A model generated the notes under the pieces. The model ran no database searches. It was not told the origin of the DNA and was given only the letters and a program-made list of their open reading frames with translations. Made by a program: the position numbers and the translations under genes. From a virus: 27,671 nt of DNA. Of the stretch, positions 14,281 to 20,510 are shown in pieces. The stretch's first letter is position 1, and every line of letters starts with the position of its first letter. The DNA lies in the IMG/VR virus record IMGVR_UViG_3300024505_000666, positions 1 through 27,671 of that record; one strand, written 5' to 3'.

Positions 14281-14760
14281 ACCTATAAGGTCAAACCAGG
14301 AACCCACCAACCGAAGAACCAACGAACCGAAACGACCTTGGCCTGACCTCAGAACGACCACCAGAAGCGATCCAAACGACCAGACCGACCACCGACCGCA
14401 CCAACACCGGAAAACGTCTCAAAACGCGTTTTAAGACCTCGACCCCAAGAACCGCCCTTCCCGCAACAAGGAACAAGAACAACCTTCAGGAACTACTACA
14501 TACAGATATAGAAGGGCGACAAATTCCCCAACAAGTTCCCGCATACGGCAACAGGTCCGAAAAGAACGACAACGGCATCGACAACAACGAACACGGACAA
14601 CGACACGGAGAAGGAGAAGAATGATTGGAAGAAGAACAACACGGACACGAAGAACAAAGAGGAAGAGCGGAAAGAGGCGAAGCGGGAGAGAGTGGAAGAA
14701 CCCAAAAAAGGAGTGAAAGAAGAAAGGTAGGGGAGGGCGGAAGAACAAAGCCGAAAACCT
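14281..14760. other. T-depleted, A-rich tract
   Basis: By hand count only about 38 of 480 bases on the + strand are T, and only about 7 of 180 in 14581-14760. The 5' half is rich in AACGAC/CCAAC words; the 3' half is nearly pure purine (GAAGAA, GGAAGAG). The skew is far from the balanced composition of the flanks. Confidence 0.8.
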
Positions 14761-15024
14761 TAAGAGAAGGGCGGATGTAGTCCCTGCATCGTTTCATCCA
14801 TCTTTTGGCCAAAACCTTACAGGAAAAACTTCGGCGCGAAATGCCACACGCCAGGCCAATCTCCAATGCTGACAACAACTTAGCTCCATGGAGTCATCGG
14901 CGTTCAGGTACGGCGACAGGGTCGTACGTAGAGCCATGGAGTCGTTTTGCTGTACCGATGAAGGTTCGCAGGCCACGGAAAGCACCGGCCATGGAGCGTT
15001 CTCAGGCCACCGGCCATGGCTCTT

Positions 15025-15211
15025 CCTATAAGACTCCATGGAGCTTCCTATAAGGTTTCAAGGCCGTTTTTGGGCCTTTCTATAAGGTTGGAGCCTCCTA
15101 CGTATAAGTTTCCCTATAAGAGTCCCTATAAGGTTCCATGGGCGCTGTGTAAGGTTTGGCTCAACCATGCGGTTTGCGCCCTATAAGGTCTCCTATAAGG
15201 TCTCCTATAAG
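15025..15211 (+). repeat. Nine CCTATAAGG-type iterons with near-helical spacing
   Basis: TATAAG starts at 15027, 15049, 15081, 15103, 15115, 15127, 15182, 15194 and 15206, mostly within CCTATAAGG. The intervals are 22, 32, 22, 12, 12, 55, 12 and 12 bp, close to multiples of one helical turn. Two more copies lie at 14253 and 14284 (31 bp apart). CCATGG palindromes are interleaved. Confidence 0.85.
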
Positions 15212-15238
15212 AACGCTGAAAGTCCGTCTTCGGTCTGG

Positions 15239-15252
15239 TGTAATGAATCATC
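15239..15252 (+). promoter_or_regulatory. -10 box and half operator
   Basis: TGTAAT (15239-15244), two bases, ATCATC (15247-15252), in the same alignment as the promoter-operator units in the gene-dense part. AAAAAAGGA follows before the start at 15276. Confidence 0.4.
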
Positions 15253-15275
15253 GCAACACACAAAAAAGGACCGCG

Positions 15276-15518
15276 ATGAACATCCTAGACAACTGCTCGC
15301 TGACGGACGATGAAGCTGACCTCGCTGCCAAGATCATCGACCTGTTCGGAGACGGTGAGCATCCAGCACCGACCGAGCAGTCCATCTACTTCTTCACGCC
15401 CAACTACACGATCGAGTGCTTGGACGAAGCGATTCGCATCGGTTCTCCGAGCAAGTACATGGAACAGATCGTCGCGCTGAAAGCGAAGCTGGAACAACAC
15501 CAAGCTGCCTTCGTGTGA
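15276..15518 (+). CDS. Small phage protein inside the non-coding tract
   Basis: 80 aa, ATG 15276 after AAAAAAGGACCG; upstream in-frame starts lie in the repeats. Acidic and helical: SLTDDEADLAAKIIDLFG, then TIECLDEAIRIGSPSKY and EQIVALKAKLEQHQ. No motif recognised. Codon use is like the left-hand genes. Being alone between repeat arrays, it could have a role connected with this locus, but nothing proves it. Confidence 0.8.
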   Translation: MNILDNCSLTDDEADLAAKIIDLFGDGEHPAPTEQSIYFFTPNYTIECLDEAIRIGSPSKYMEQIVALKAKLEQHQAAFV

Positions 15519-15524
15519 GCCAAT

Positions 15525-15602
15525 GAACCGAGTTGCCAACCAGCTCGGTTCCGTTCACAGGTACGGGGCCATGGCAGTCAAACGCTCCATGGGCTTTTTT
15601 TT
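15525..15602 (+). terminator. Tandem hairpins ending in an eight-T run
   Basis: GAACCGAG (15525-15532) pairs with CTCGGTTC (15544-15551) right after the stop codon. A second stem formed by CCATGG (15569-15574) and CCATGG (15587-15592) is followed by GC and TTTTTTTT (15595-15602). Confidence 0.75.
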
Positions 15603-15651
15603 GCGTCGAAGCAGCCCTCGAGCTCCATGGGTGTGTCCATGGACTCATCGG

Positions 15652-15762
15652 AGTTGGGGTACGGCTGGGCCGAAGTAGGGCTGCCGGTCGGACGAATTTC
15701 AGGTACGGCAGGACTGAAGTTGGAGTACGGCTTGGCTGAAGTACGCACACCAGTAGGACGCG
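15652..15762 (+). repeat. Two degenerate 66-bp-period direct repeats
   Basis: The 45-nt units at 15652-15696 and 15718-15762 share about 33 of 45 bases, including AGTTGG, GTACGGCT, GAAGTA and GGACG. The start of the first unit also belongs to a 29-nt repeat (15637-15665) matching 14886-14914 at 25 of 29 positions. Confidence 0.7.
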
Positions 15763-15806
15763 GGGCACGCCCGCGCCCGCCGGGTGTCCATGGACGCCGC
15801 GCCAAC

Positions 15807-15881
15807 GCGGATGAGGATCGTCCGCGTCCAGGAAGCCGGATGAGGATCATCCGCATCCACGCCGAATTGCGGATCATCCGC
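15807..15881. repeat. Three tandem GGATSATCCGC-type dyads
   Basis: GCGGA...TCCGC hairpin at 15807-15825, CGGATGAGGATCATCCG at 15837-15853 and the near-perfect palindrome GCGGATCATCCGC at 15869-15881, about 30 bp apart. They share the core GGATCATCCGC or GGATCGTCCGC. Confidence 0.7.
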
Positions 15882-15891
15882 GTTTGGGTCT

Positions 15892-15945
15892 CCTATAAGA
15901 CATAAGACCAGTCTCCTATAAGACAGGAGATGGGTCTCCTATAAG
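15892..15945 (+). repeat. Three CCTATAAGAC iterons, 23 bp apart
   Basis: CCTATAAG at 15892, 15915 and 15938 with exact 23-bp spacing, separated by ACATAAGAC and ACAGGAGA words. The palindrome CTCCATGGAG follows at 15961-15970. Confidence 0.8.
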
Positions 15946-16077
15946 ACATAAGACAGGAGACTCCATGGAGCGCTCTCCTAGGAGACCCGTTTACATACAC
16001 CAGTTCCATGGAAAATGCTAATTGGGAATTCCAATCGTGTCCATTGAAAAATCCAATGGAGGTTTCCATACAAACTA

Positions 16078-16106
16078 TGGTTTTTCATCAAAACCAGCGT
16101 TATAAT
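16078..16106 (+). promoter_or_regulatory. Sigma70-like promoter of the AT-rich gene
   Basis: TGGTTT (16078-16083), 17-bp spacer, consensus TATAAT (16101-16106), about 58 bp before the start at 16164. Small inverted repeats (TCCATTG / CAATGGA around 16040-16061) lie just upstream. Confidence 0.55.
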
Positions 16107-16163
16107 TCTTTCACTGCAGCGATTTTGCTACAGTACAACAAACCAACTTTATAGAGGTTCAAC

Positions 16164-16790
16164 ATGAGCAAAGCAAACAAGACCACCAGCAAAACCACCA
16201 CCACCACCACCAGCGCGCAAGACCTGCAAAACGCAATTATCGAAGCATTCAAAATTCGAATTGATAATGCAGAAAATGACAATCAGCGCGATTATTTGAC
16301 AAAAGAAAAACGCTTTTTCGAAGATAAAAACGCTGAAATCATTATCGAAAAATCAATGCAATATATTGATTTTGCGCGTTTTGCAAATCAGATTAAAATC
16401 ACTGAAAAGAAAAATCGCGATTATCTCGCGCAGTATGTTATTAATAAAATTCGTCGTTTTGCATATGGTATTGCAAACAATACAAAATCGTTTATTGATG
16501 GTTATTCAAATTCGATTTTGTTTAATTTGTCTGAACTGCAAAATATGACGATGAAATCGCGTTTAGTTTCGCTTTCAAAATCTGCGGTATATCTTGAGAC
16601 AGAAAAGATTCAAGAAATTAAGCGTAAAATTAATGTTTCGCTGAATACCGCAGACACACAAGCGAGCAGCAGCAAACAAGCATTTATCTTCTTGAATATT
16701 ACAAACGGTCAAAAAGGTAAACGCGATGATGATATTGAATTCAAAGATAATGATACCGCGAATTTTGTAAAAGCGTGGTTCGTGCAATAA
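16164..16790 (+). CDS. AT-rich accessory gene, unknown function
   Basis: 208 aa, ATG after AGAGG. Base composition and codon choice (AAA, ATT, TTT, AAT) differ sharply from all other genes here, pointing to recent acquisition from an AT-rich source. The N-terminus is a Thr/Lys/Ser run (KTTSKTTTTTTSAQ), likely disordered. Residues about 18-160 are helical and charged (EAFKIRIDNAENDNQRDYLT, RFANQIKITEKKNRDYL), then QAFIFLNITNG and a polar end KAWFVQ. No transmembrane segment or enzyme motif recognised. It has its own promoter and terminator-like hairpin, as expected of a moron-type cargo gene. Confidence 0.85.
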   Translation: MSKANKTTSKTTTTTTSAQDLQNAIIEAFKIRIDNAENDNQRDYLTKEKRFFEDKNAEIIIEKSMQYIDFARFANQIKITEKKNRDYLAQYVINKIRRFAYGIANNTKSFIDGYSNSILFNLSELQNMTMKSRLVSLSKSAVYLETEKIQEIKRKINVSLNTADTQASSSKQAFIFLNITNGQKGKRDDDIEFKDNDTANFVKAWFVQ

Positions 16791-16802
16791 TAAATAAATA
16801 AT

Positions 16803-16836
16803 GAGATAATGCGATATTAGATTATCGCATTATCTC
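16803..16836. terminator. 14-bp perfect hairpin after the AT-rich gene
   Basis: GAGATAATGCGATA (16803-16816) pairs with TATCGCATTATCTC (16823-16836) around a 6-nt loop, 13 bp after the stop codon. AAAA follows on the + strand and few T, so it could serve as terminator, transcript stabiliser or binding dyad. Confidence 0.6.
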
Positions 16837-16870
16837 AAAATCAAATCACCACATAATGAGGTAAAAGAAA

Positions 16871-16948
16871 ATGAGCGATAAAACATTTATGAATTGTTTA
16901 TATATTATTGGTTTAATTGGTTTTATTATTATCTGGTTAACTAGATAA
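16871..16948 (+). CDS. Possible 25-aa membrane peptide
   Basis: ATG 16871 lies 9 bases after GAGG. The peptide MSDKTFMN is followed by LYIIGLIGFIIIWL and a final TR, a clean single hydrophobic helix with a polar N-terminus and Arg near the end. Same AT-rich composition as the preceding gene. Could be a small membrane effector; short length limits confidence. Confidence 0.45.
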   Translation: MSDKTFMNCLYIIGLIGFIIIWLTR

Positions 16949-17183
16949 TATAATACCGATTATTACGGAAGTCCTAGAAAAATTTTGGGACTATGGGAGC
17001 GCTCCCTTCCTCATTCCAGACCTCAAACTGACCTTCCTTATACCAGGGGCCGGCCTGGCAGGTCCAATCCTTATACATCCAAGCGGGGAGGGGATTCGCC
17101 ATTCGCGAATACCGAACGGGAAAGTGGGAACTGGAGAATGGGGACGTGGGCCTGGAATTTCCCGATTGGGATGTGATGAATCC
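16949..17183. other. Non-coding junction with minus-strand TATAAGGA motifs
   Basis: No gene seen. Composition returns from AT-rich to GC-rich near 16990. Read on the minus strand, TATAAGGA occurs three times (plus-strand TCCTTATA around 17036, 17068 and 17180), just beyond the 3' end of the minus-strand operon. A GGGAGCGCTCCC palindrome lies at about 16995-17006. Confidence 0.55.
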
Positions 17184-17558
17184 TTATACAGCCGCGAAGT
17201 GAGGTCGCAGCTTCTCCGCGAACAGAACGCGAACCCCGGCGGCTGTCGCCGCCGAGGTCATGTCGCGTGTACCTGCACCGCCTTCGAACGCGATGACCAG
17301 CTCTGGCTTGCCGTACTCGAGCATCAGACGATTCCTGACCGGACCCGCTCGGCTTCCGTGCTTCTTCCAGTCTGCAGGCACTCCGTAAGCGGTGCAACCG
17401 TCTTTCTGAGACGCCCATTGCTCTGCGAACGTGTCTGCACCTGACGCACAACCGTGGATGACCAGCGTGATCGCTTTCTTCGCGTGAATCGCTTCGAGCA
17501 CGAAGGTGACGAAGGTCGAGTCGGTGTAGTCCCGACCGCCACAGACCAGAACCCTCAC
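17184..17558 (-). CDS. SLOG-superfamily protein (DUF2493 / YspA-like)
   Basis: 124 aa. Rossmann-like signatures: MRVLVCGGRDY (residues 1-11), VIHGCASGADTFAEQWA (about 33-49), PADWKKHGSRAGPVRNRLM (about 61-79) and IAFEGGAGTRDM (about 89-100). These match the cpYpsA-related SLOG family, predicted to bind nucleotides or nucleotide-derived ligands; related SLOG proteins act in DprA, in cytokinin-activating LOG enzymes and in some defence systems. The exact ligand is unknown. Last gene of the minus-strand operon; overlaps its upstream neighbour by ATGA. Confidence 0.92.
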   Translation of the reverse strand: MRVLVCGGRDYTDSTFVTFVLEAIHAKKAITLVIHGCASGADTFAEQWASQKDGCTAYGVPADWKKHGSRAGPVRNRLMLEYGKPELVIAFEGGAGTRDMTSAATAAGVRVLFAEKLRPHFAAV

Positions 17559-17797
17559 AGCATGTTCTCGCTGGCGACAATCCAGACGGCTCGACCTCCG
17601 GTGAGCTCGAAGTCTTCGGTCTTCAGACGGATGTACGCCTGGCCCACCTGACCGGCGTTCTGCACGTAGCCCTGAATGCCCCAGGATCGAACCTCCGTGA
17701 CGACCACCATGCAGGCGCCGAATGTGTCCTTCTCAGGGTTCACCTGAACGATGTCGCCCACTTGGACCTTGTGATATGCGGGAATGGCGTCAGTCAT
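17555..17797 (-). CDS. Small beta-rich phage protein
   Basis: 80 aa. VQVGDIVQVNPEKDTFGACMVVVTEV and GQAYIRLKTEDFELTGGRAVWIV look like an SH3-like barrel, and I recall similar small proteins in many phages with unknown function. ATGA overlaps on both sides suggest coupled translation with the SLOG gene. Confidence 0.82.
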   Translation of the reverse strand: MTDAIPAYHKVQVGDIVQVNPEKDTFGACMVVVTEVRSWGIQGYVQNAGQVGQAYIRLKTEDFELTGGRAVWIVASENML

Positions 17798-18186
17798 GAC
17801 TTAGCCTCCAGAAGATGAAACGTCAGTGTCTCGTGGTTGTCGAAAGGTTGGATGAGGACGCTTCTCAATGCGTACCGTGCGTCGAGGCGGCTGGCGAACC
17901 ACTTCGAGAGCTGGCGATTGTCGTCCTGCAGCAGTCCAGGTGGCCAGCCCGTCTTTCCGCCCTTGATTCGGGCTTCGACGGTGCCGTCTCGAGCGTCGTG
18001 AGCCATGCAGCCCCGTTCGGCGCAACCGGGGTCGAGCAGAATGGTTTCGACAGCCTGCGGTTTCTCGAGCTCTTGGCAGAACTTCTCCCAGGCGGTCGGG
18101 CTGAATGCCACTGCTGCCTGGTACGGGCTGGTGCGGTGCCGATAGAACGTCGCCCCGCACGCTTTGGCGAGGTCTTCGACGTTCAT
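17794..18186 (-). CDS. Unknown phage protein
   Basis: 130 aa. MNVEDLAKACGATFYRHR, then FSPTAWEKFCQELEKP, a Cys pair CAERGCMAHD (about residues 54-63), and a C-terminal LLQDDNRQLSKWFASRLD helix. No family firmly recognised. Overlaps both neighbours by four bases, so it belongs to the four-gene operon 18476 to 17184. Confidence 0.78.
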   Translation of the reverse strand: MNVEDLAKACGATFYRHRTSPYQAAVAFSPTAWEKFCQELEKPQAVETILLDPGCAERGCMAHDARDGTVEARIKGGKTGWPPGLLQDDNRQLSKWFASRLDARYALRSVLIQPFDNHETLTFHLLEAKS

Positions 18187-18476
18187 TCTTCGTCTTTCAG
18201 CTGGGCGGCCAGCGCTTCCAGTTGATCCGCAGACAGCTTCGAGAGCTTCTTGAGGATGGCAGTCTTGCCGGTGCGGGAGCTGACCTTCTGCTCGCGCTTG
18301 GACTTGAGCGCTTCGATGAAGTCGGGCTTGTCAGTCAGCATGTCCAGCATGACTTCGATGACTTGGCCCTGGTTGAGCTTGTGGTTCTTGGCCAGATCAG
18401 CGACACGGTCTTGAATGGCGGGATCGAGGACGATCGCGGTGCGCTTGGCGGCGGTGGCTTTGACGTTTTCAGTCAT
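18183..18476 (-). CDS. Small ribbon-helix-helix-like DNA-binding protein
   Basis: 97 aa, start preceded by CTGGAGAAATC. The segment KRTAIVLDPAIQDRVADLAKNHKLNQGQVIEVMLDML (about residues 11-47) has the strand-helix-helix pattern of RHH repressors, with a basic strand. The second half is helical and basic (LKSKREQKVSSRTGKT). As first gene of its operon, downstream of a strong promoter, it may autoregulate; its operator is not identified. Confidence 0.75.
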   Translation of the reverse strand: MTENVKATAAKRTAIVLDPAIQDRVADLAKNHKLNQGQVIEVMLDMLTDKPDFIEALKSKREQKVSSRTGKTAILKKLSKLSADQLEALAAQLKDEE

Positions 18477-18514
18477 TTGTGATTTCTCCAGTTACAGCAA
18501 AAGATGCTGCGTGA

Positions 18515-18542
18515 ATTATAGCAATCCTTATACGAGAGTCAA
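18515..18542 (-). promoter_or_regulatory. Strong sigma70-like promoter (minus strand)
   Basis: On the minus strand TTGACT (18542-18537), 16-bp spacer, consensus TATAAT (18520-18515), about 39 bp before the start at 18476. The spacer contains TATAAGGAT, the same word as the iterons. Confidence 0.8.
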
Positions 18543-18552
18543 GGTACTGCCG

Positions 18553-18578
18553 AAAAAATGCCCGCGTAGGAGCGGGCA
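18553..18578 (-). terminator. Intrinsic terminator (minus strand)
   Basis: TGCCCGC / GCGGGCA 7-bp stem (18559-18565 and 18572-18578) with a 6-nt loop. On the minus strand it is followed by six T (18558-18553). It separates the 18829-18641 gene from the next promoter. Confidence 0.85.
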
Positions 18579-18640
18579 GGAGAGTCTGAAAGGAAACCAT
18601 GACAGGTCGAACGTAGTATACGCCCGACAGTGAGGGGTTT

Positions 18641-18829
18641 TCAGTCTTCGTCGATGATGAAGCCGATTTTTCGGGAGGACTCTTCTTCTTCCTCGTCTTG
18701 TGCGAGAAGCCCGTAGGGCATTTCCTTCAGGAACACCACTGCGAGCAGTGCCAGCGGATTGTTGGTGATGAGAAGTGCAATGACAATCAGACCGATGATT
18801 GCCAAATTCAGGAGTAGAGCGTGATTCAT
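18641..18829 (-). CDS. Small membrane protein with acidic tail
   Basis: 62 aa, start at 18829 preceded by GAAAGGCCGAC. A hydrophobic helix spans about residues 4-36 (LLNLAIIGLIVIALLI, then LALLAVVFL), followed by QDEEEEESSRK and ending IIDED. Likely inner-membrane. It has its own operator dyad between itself and the helicase stop codon. Confidence 0.8.
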   Translation of the reverse strand: MNHALLLNLAIIGLIVIALLITNNPLALLAVVFLKEMPYGLLAQDEEEEESSRKIGFIIDED

Positions 18830-18878
18830 GTCGGCCTTTCGCACAGTTTGTCGTACTGTAGCGGATTCCCGACACTCT

Positions 18879-18890
18879 GTCACGGGTGAC
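18879..18890 (-). promoter_or_regulatory. Operator dyad GTCACCCGTGAC (minus-strand unit)
   Basis: Perfect GTCA-N4-TGAC dyad touching the helicase stop codon and about 50 bp before the start at 18829, so it precedes a minus-strand gene just as the others precede plus-strand genes. Confidence 0.55.
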
Positions 18891-20441
18891 TCACCTTCCA
18901 AGCCCAAGTTTTTCATAGTCGAAGTCCTCCGAATCGCCCAGGATGTTCTCGGCGAAGCCTTCCGTGCTCTTGATGATGCTCAACCGCTGCAGGCTGTGAT
19001 CCTTGAGGTAGCGGTTGGAGTCGTCGAAGAAGTCCAGGATCAGGGCCACGTTCGGCCCACTCTTCTTGGCGCGCAAGCCGCGACCGATGCGCTGACGCAG
19101 CGCGACCTCGGCCTTGCCCCCGCCAGCCAGAATCACCAGACCGACAGCGGGCACGTCAACGCCCACGTCCAGAATGGTCGAACCGATCAGCACGTCGATT
19201 CGACCCGTGGCGAGCTTGTGCAGCGCGGCCTTGCGCTCCGACTGGTCGTTTTCCCCGTAGATGAACTCGGCGCGAATGCCGCCCTCGCGCAGCTTGTCCA
19301 GCAGCAGCTGACCGTGCGCTTTTTGCTGGATCAGCACCATCGTGGACAGACGGTTGCGGGCGGCTCGAGCACATTCGGCCACGATCAGGCGGTTGCGCTC
19401 GTCGTTGTTGACGATGCCCAGACGGTAGGCGGCCTGCCAGGGCGTGCCCCGCAGCAGCCCCTTGGGCTTTTCGGTCAGCTTGGCAATCTTGAAGATCGGC
19501 TTGGCCAGGATGCCTCGGTCGATCAGCAGCTTCTCCGTGACCTTGATGCCGATCGAGCCGAACGCGGCCATCAGGCGCATGTTCGATTCCTCGTCATCCT
19601 TCATGAAGGGCGTGGCGGTGATGGCCAGGCGGTAGTGAGCGTTCTTGCAGTGGCGAAGAATCTCGTAGTAGCTGTTGCCGGACGCCTCGTGCGCTTCCTC
19701 CCCGATCACGAACTCGAACTTCGAGAGCAGGCTGATCGTCTGGTTGCGGATGGCCACCTGGCGGTTCTGAACCTCGACCGGATCGTCCGGATTGGGCTCC
19801 TGCAGGCGCGAAATGAGAGTCTGAACCATGCCGACCGTCATTTTCTTGATGTAGGAGCGGCCCGACTCGTCGGTGAAGCCAAACTGACCGTCGCCGAGCA
19901 CCGAGCAGGGGATGCCGAGGTCTTTCTCGAACGTCTCCTTCATCTGGTACATCAGAATCGAGCGGGTCGTCAGAAAGAGGGTGGGCCGGTTGATTCGCAT
20001 GAACGCCAGGCGGGCGATTCGTGACTTGCCGCCCCCTGTGGCCACCTGAGCGATCATCGAGCCGTGCCGCACCAGTCGGTTGACCGTGTCCATCTGGTAG
20101 TCGTAACGCGGATCATCCTCAAACGCATCCACCTTCGGGTTCTCCGGCCCCAGCGGCAGGGGTAGCGGCTTGCGAACGCGGTGGACGGTCTTGCCCTGGC
20201 GGGTCAGGTGCGCCACCACGTAGTTCACGAACCCGGCGGGAAAGGTGGCTGTCCGGAAGTCGAAGAACGAGCTTCGGCCGTCCCAGTTGCCCATCTTGAA
20301 CGCGGCGGTGTGCTCCGCGCCCTCAACCTTATAGGAGAGCAGCGACTGCACATGAAGTTTCACATCACGCGGCGCTTCGTGCAGTTTTGCGATAGTTGCG
20401 TTGTAGGCGATGGTGACGGAGTTGGATGAAAAATTTGTCAT
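18891..20441 (-). CDS. UvsW-like superfamily 2 DNA helicase
   Basis: 516 aa. The N-terminal ~110 residues resemble the substrate-binding region of UvsW-type phage helicases (FKMGNWDGRSSFFD). Then DYQMDTVNRLV, motif I ATGGGKS (134-140), motif II GEEAHE (247-252, an EEAH variant of DEAH), motif III ITATP (274-278), motif V ILDVGVDVPAVG (423-434) and motif VI QRIGRGLR (450-457). Such enzymes unwind branched DNA and R-loops and support recombination-dependent replication and fork reversal in T4. Length matches UvsW. Start at 20441 is next to the divergent promoter; a 20-bp GTG or TTG extension is not supported. Confidence 0.93.
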   Translation of the reverse strand: MTNFSSNSVTIAYNATIAKLHEAPRDVKLHVQSLLSYKVEGAEHTAAFKMGNWDGRSSFFDFRTATFPAGFVNYVVAHLTRQGKTVHRVRKPLPLPLGPENPKVDAFEDDPRYDYQMDTVNRLVRHGSMIAQVATGGGKSRIARLAFMRINRPTLFLTTRSILMYQMKETFEKDLGIPCSVLGDGQFGFTDESGRSYIKKMTVGMVQTLISRLQEPNPDDPVEVQNRQVAIRNQTISLLSKFEFVIGEEAHEASGNSYYEILRHCKNAHYRLAITATPFMKDDEESNMRLMAAFGSIGIKVTEKLLIDRGILAKPIFKIAKLTEKPKGLLRGTPWQAAYRLGIVNNDERNRLIVAECARAARNRLSTMVLIQQKAHGQLLLDKLREGGIRAEFIYGENDQSERKAALHKLATGRIDVLIGSTILDVGVDVPAVGLVILAGGGKAEVALRQRIGRGLRAKKSGPNVALILDFFDDSNRYLKDHSLQRLSIIKSTEGFAENILGDSEDFDYEKLGLGR

Positions 20442-20448
20442 CAGGTGG

Positions 20449-20492
20449 TTGCCAAGTTCTTATATAAGGATTATAGTCCCGTCATCAGTGAC
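20449..20492. promoter_or_regulatory. Overlapping divergent promoters with operator
   Basis: Plus strand: TTGCCA (20449-20454), 17-bp spacer, TATAGT (20472-20477), then operator GTCATCAGTGAC (20481-20492) over the start site. Minus strand: TATAAT (20475-20470) with TGTTCA at 17 bp. The two -10 boxes share four bases, and the operator lies in the minus promoter's spacer. A TATATAAGGA word sits beside them. Confidence 0.7.
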
Positions 20493-20510
20493 TGAACAGT
20501 ATTGCCTCTG

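Larger units (their letters stand above)
14149..15275. other. Long repeat-rich non-coding tract (left part)
   Basis: About 1.1 kb without a credible gene. It holds a weak hairpin (14165-14178), two TATAAG repeats (14253, 14284), a T-poor segment (14281-14760), then CCATGG palindromes and a dense TATAAG array (15027-15211). The minus-strand open frames across the T-poor part give runs of Phe, Leu, Arg and Cys and are composition artefacts. Such a tract is very long for a tightly packed phage genome. Confidence 0.75.

Noticed and set aside
14431-14878. Minus-strand open frames rich in Phe, Leu, Ser and Arg
   Set aside because: They come from the T-depleted tract, whose complement lacks A and so has few stop codons.
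15627-15905. Plus-strand open frame across the 66-bp repeats
   Set aside because: The repeats diverge without codon-position bias and the frame runs through dyads and iterons; there is no ribosome site.
15025-15945. CRISPR array
   Set aside because: Repeats are only 8-9 bp with 12-55 bp spacing and no equal spacers; no cas genes are present.
18828-20024. Plus-strand open frame (398 aa) opposite the helicase
   Set aside because: It is the reverse-frame shadow of the helicase, which has all SF2 motifs.
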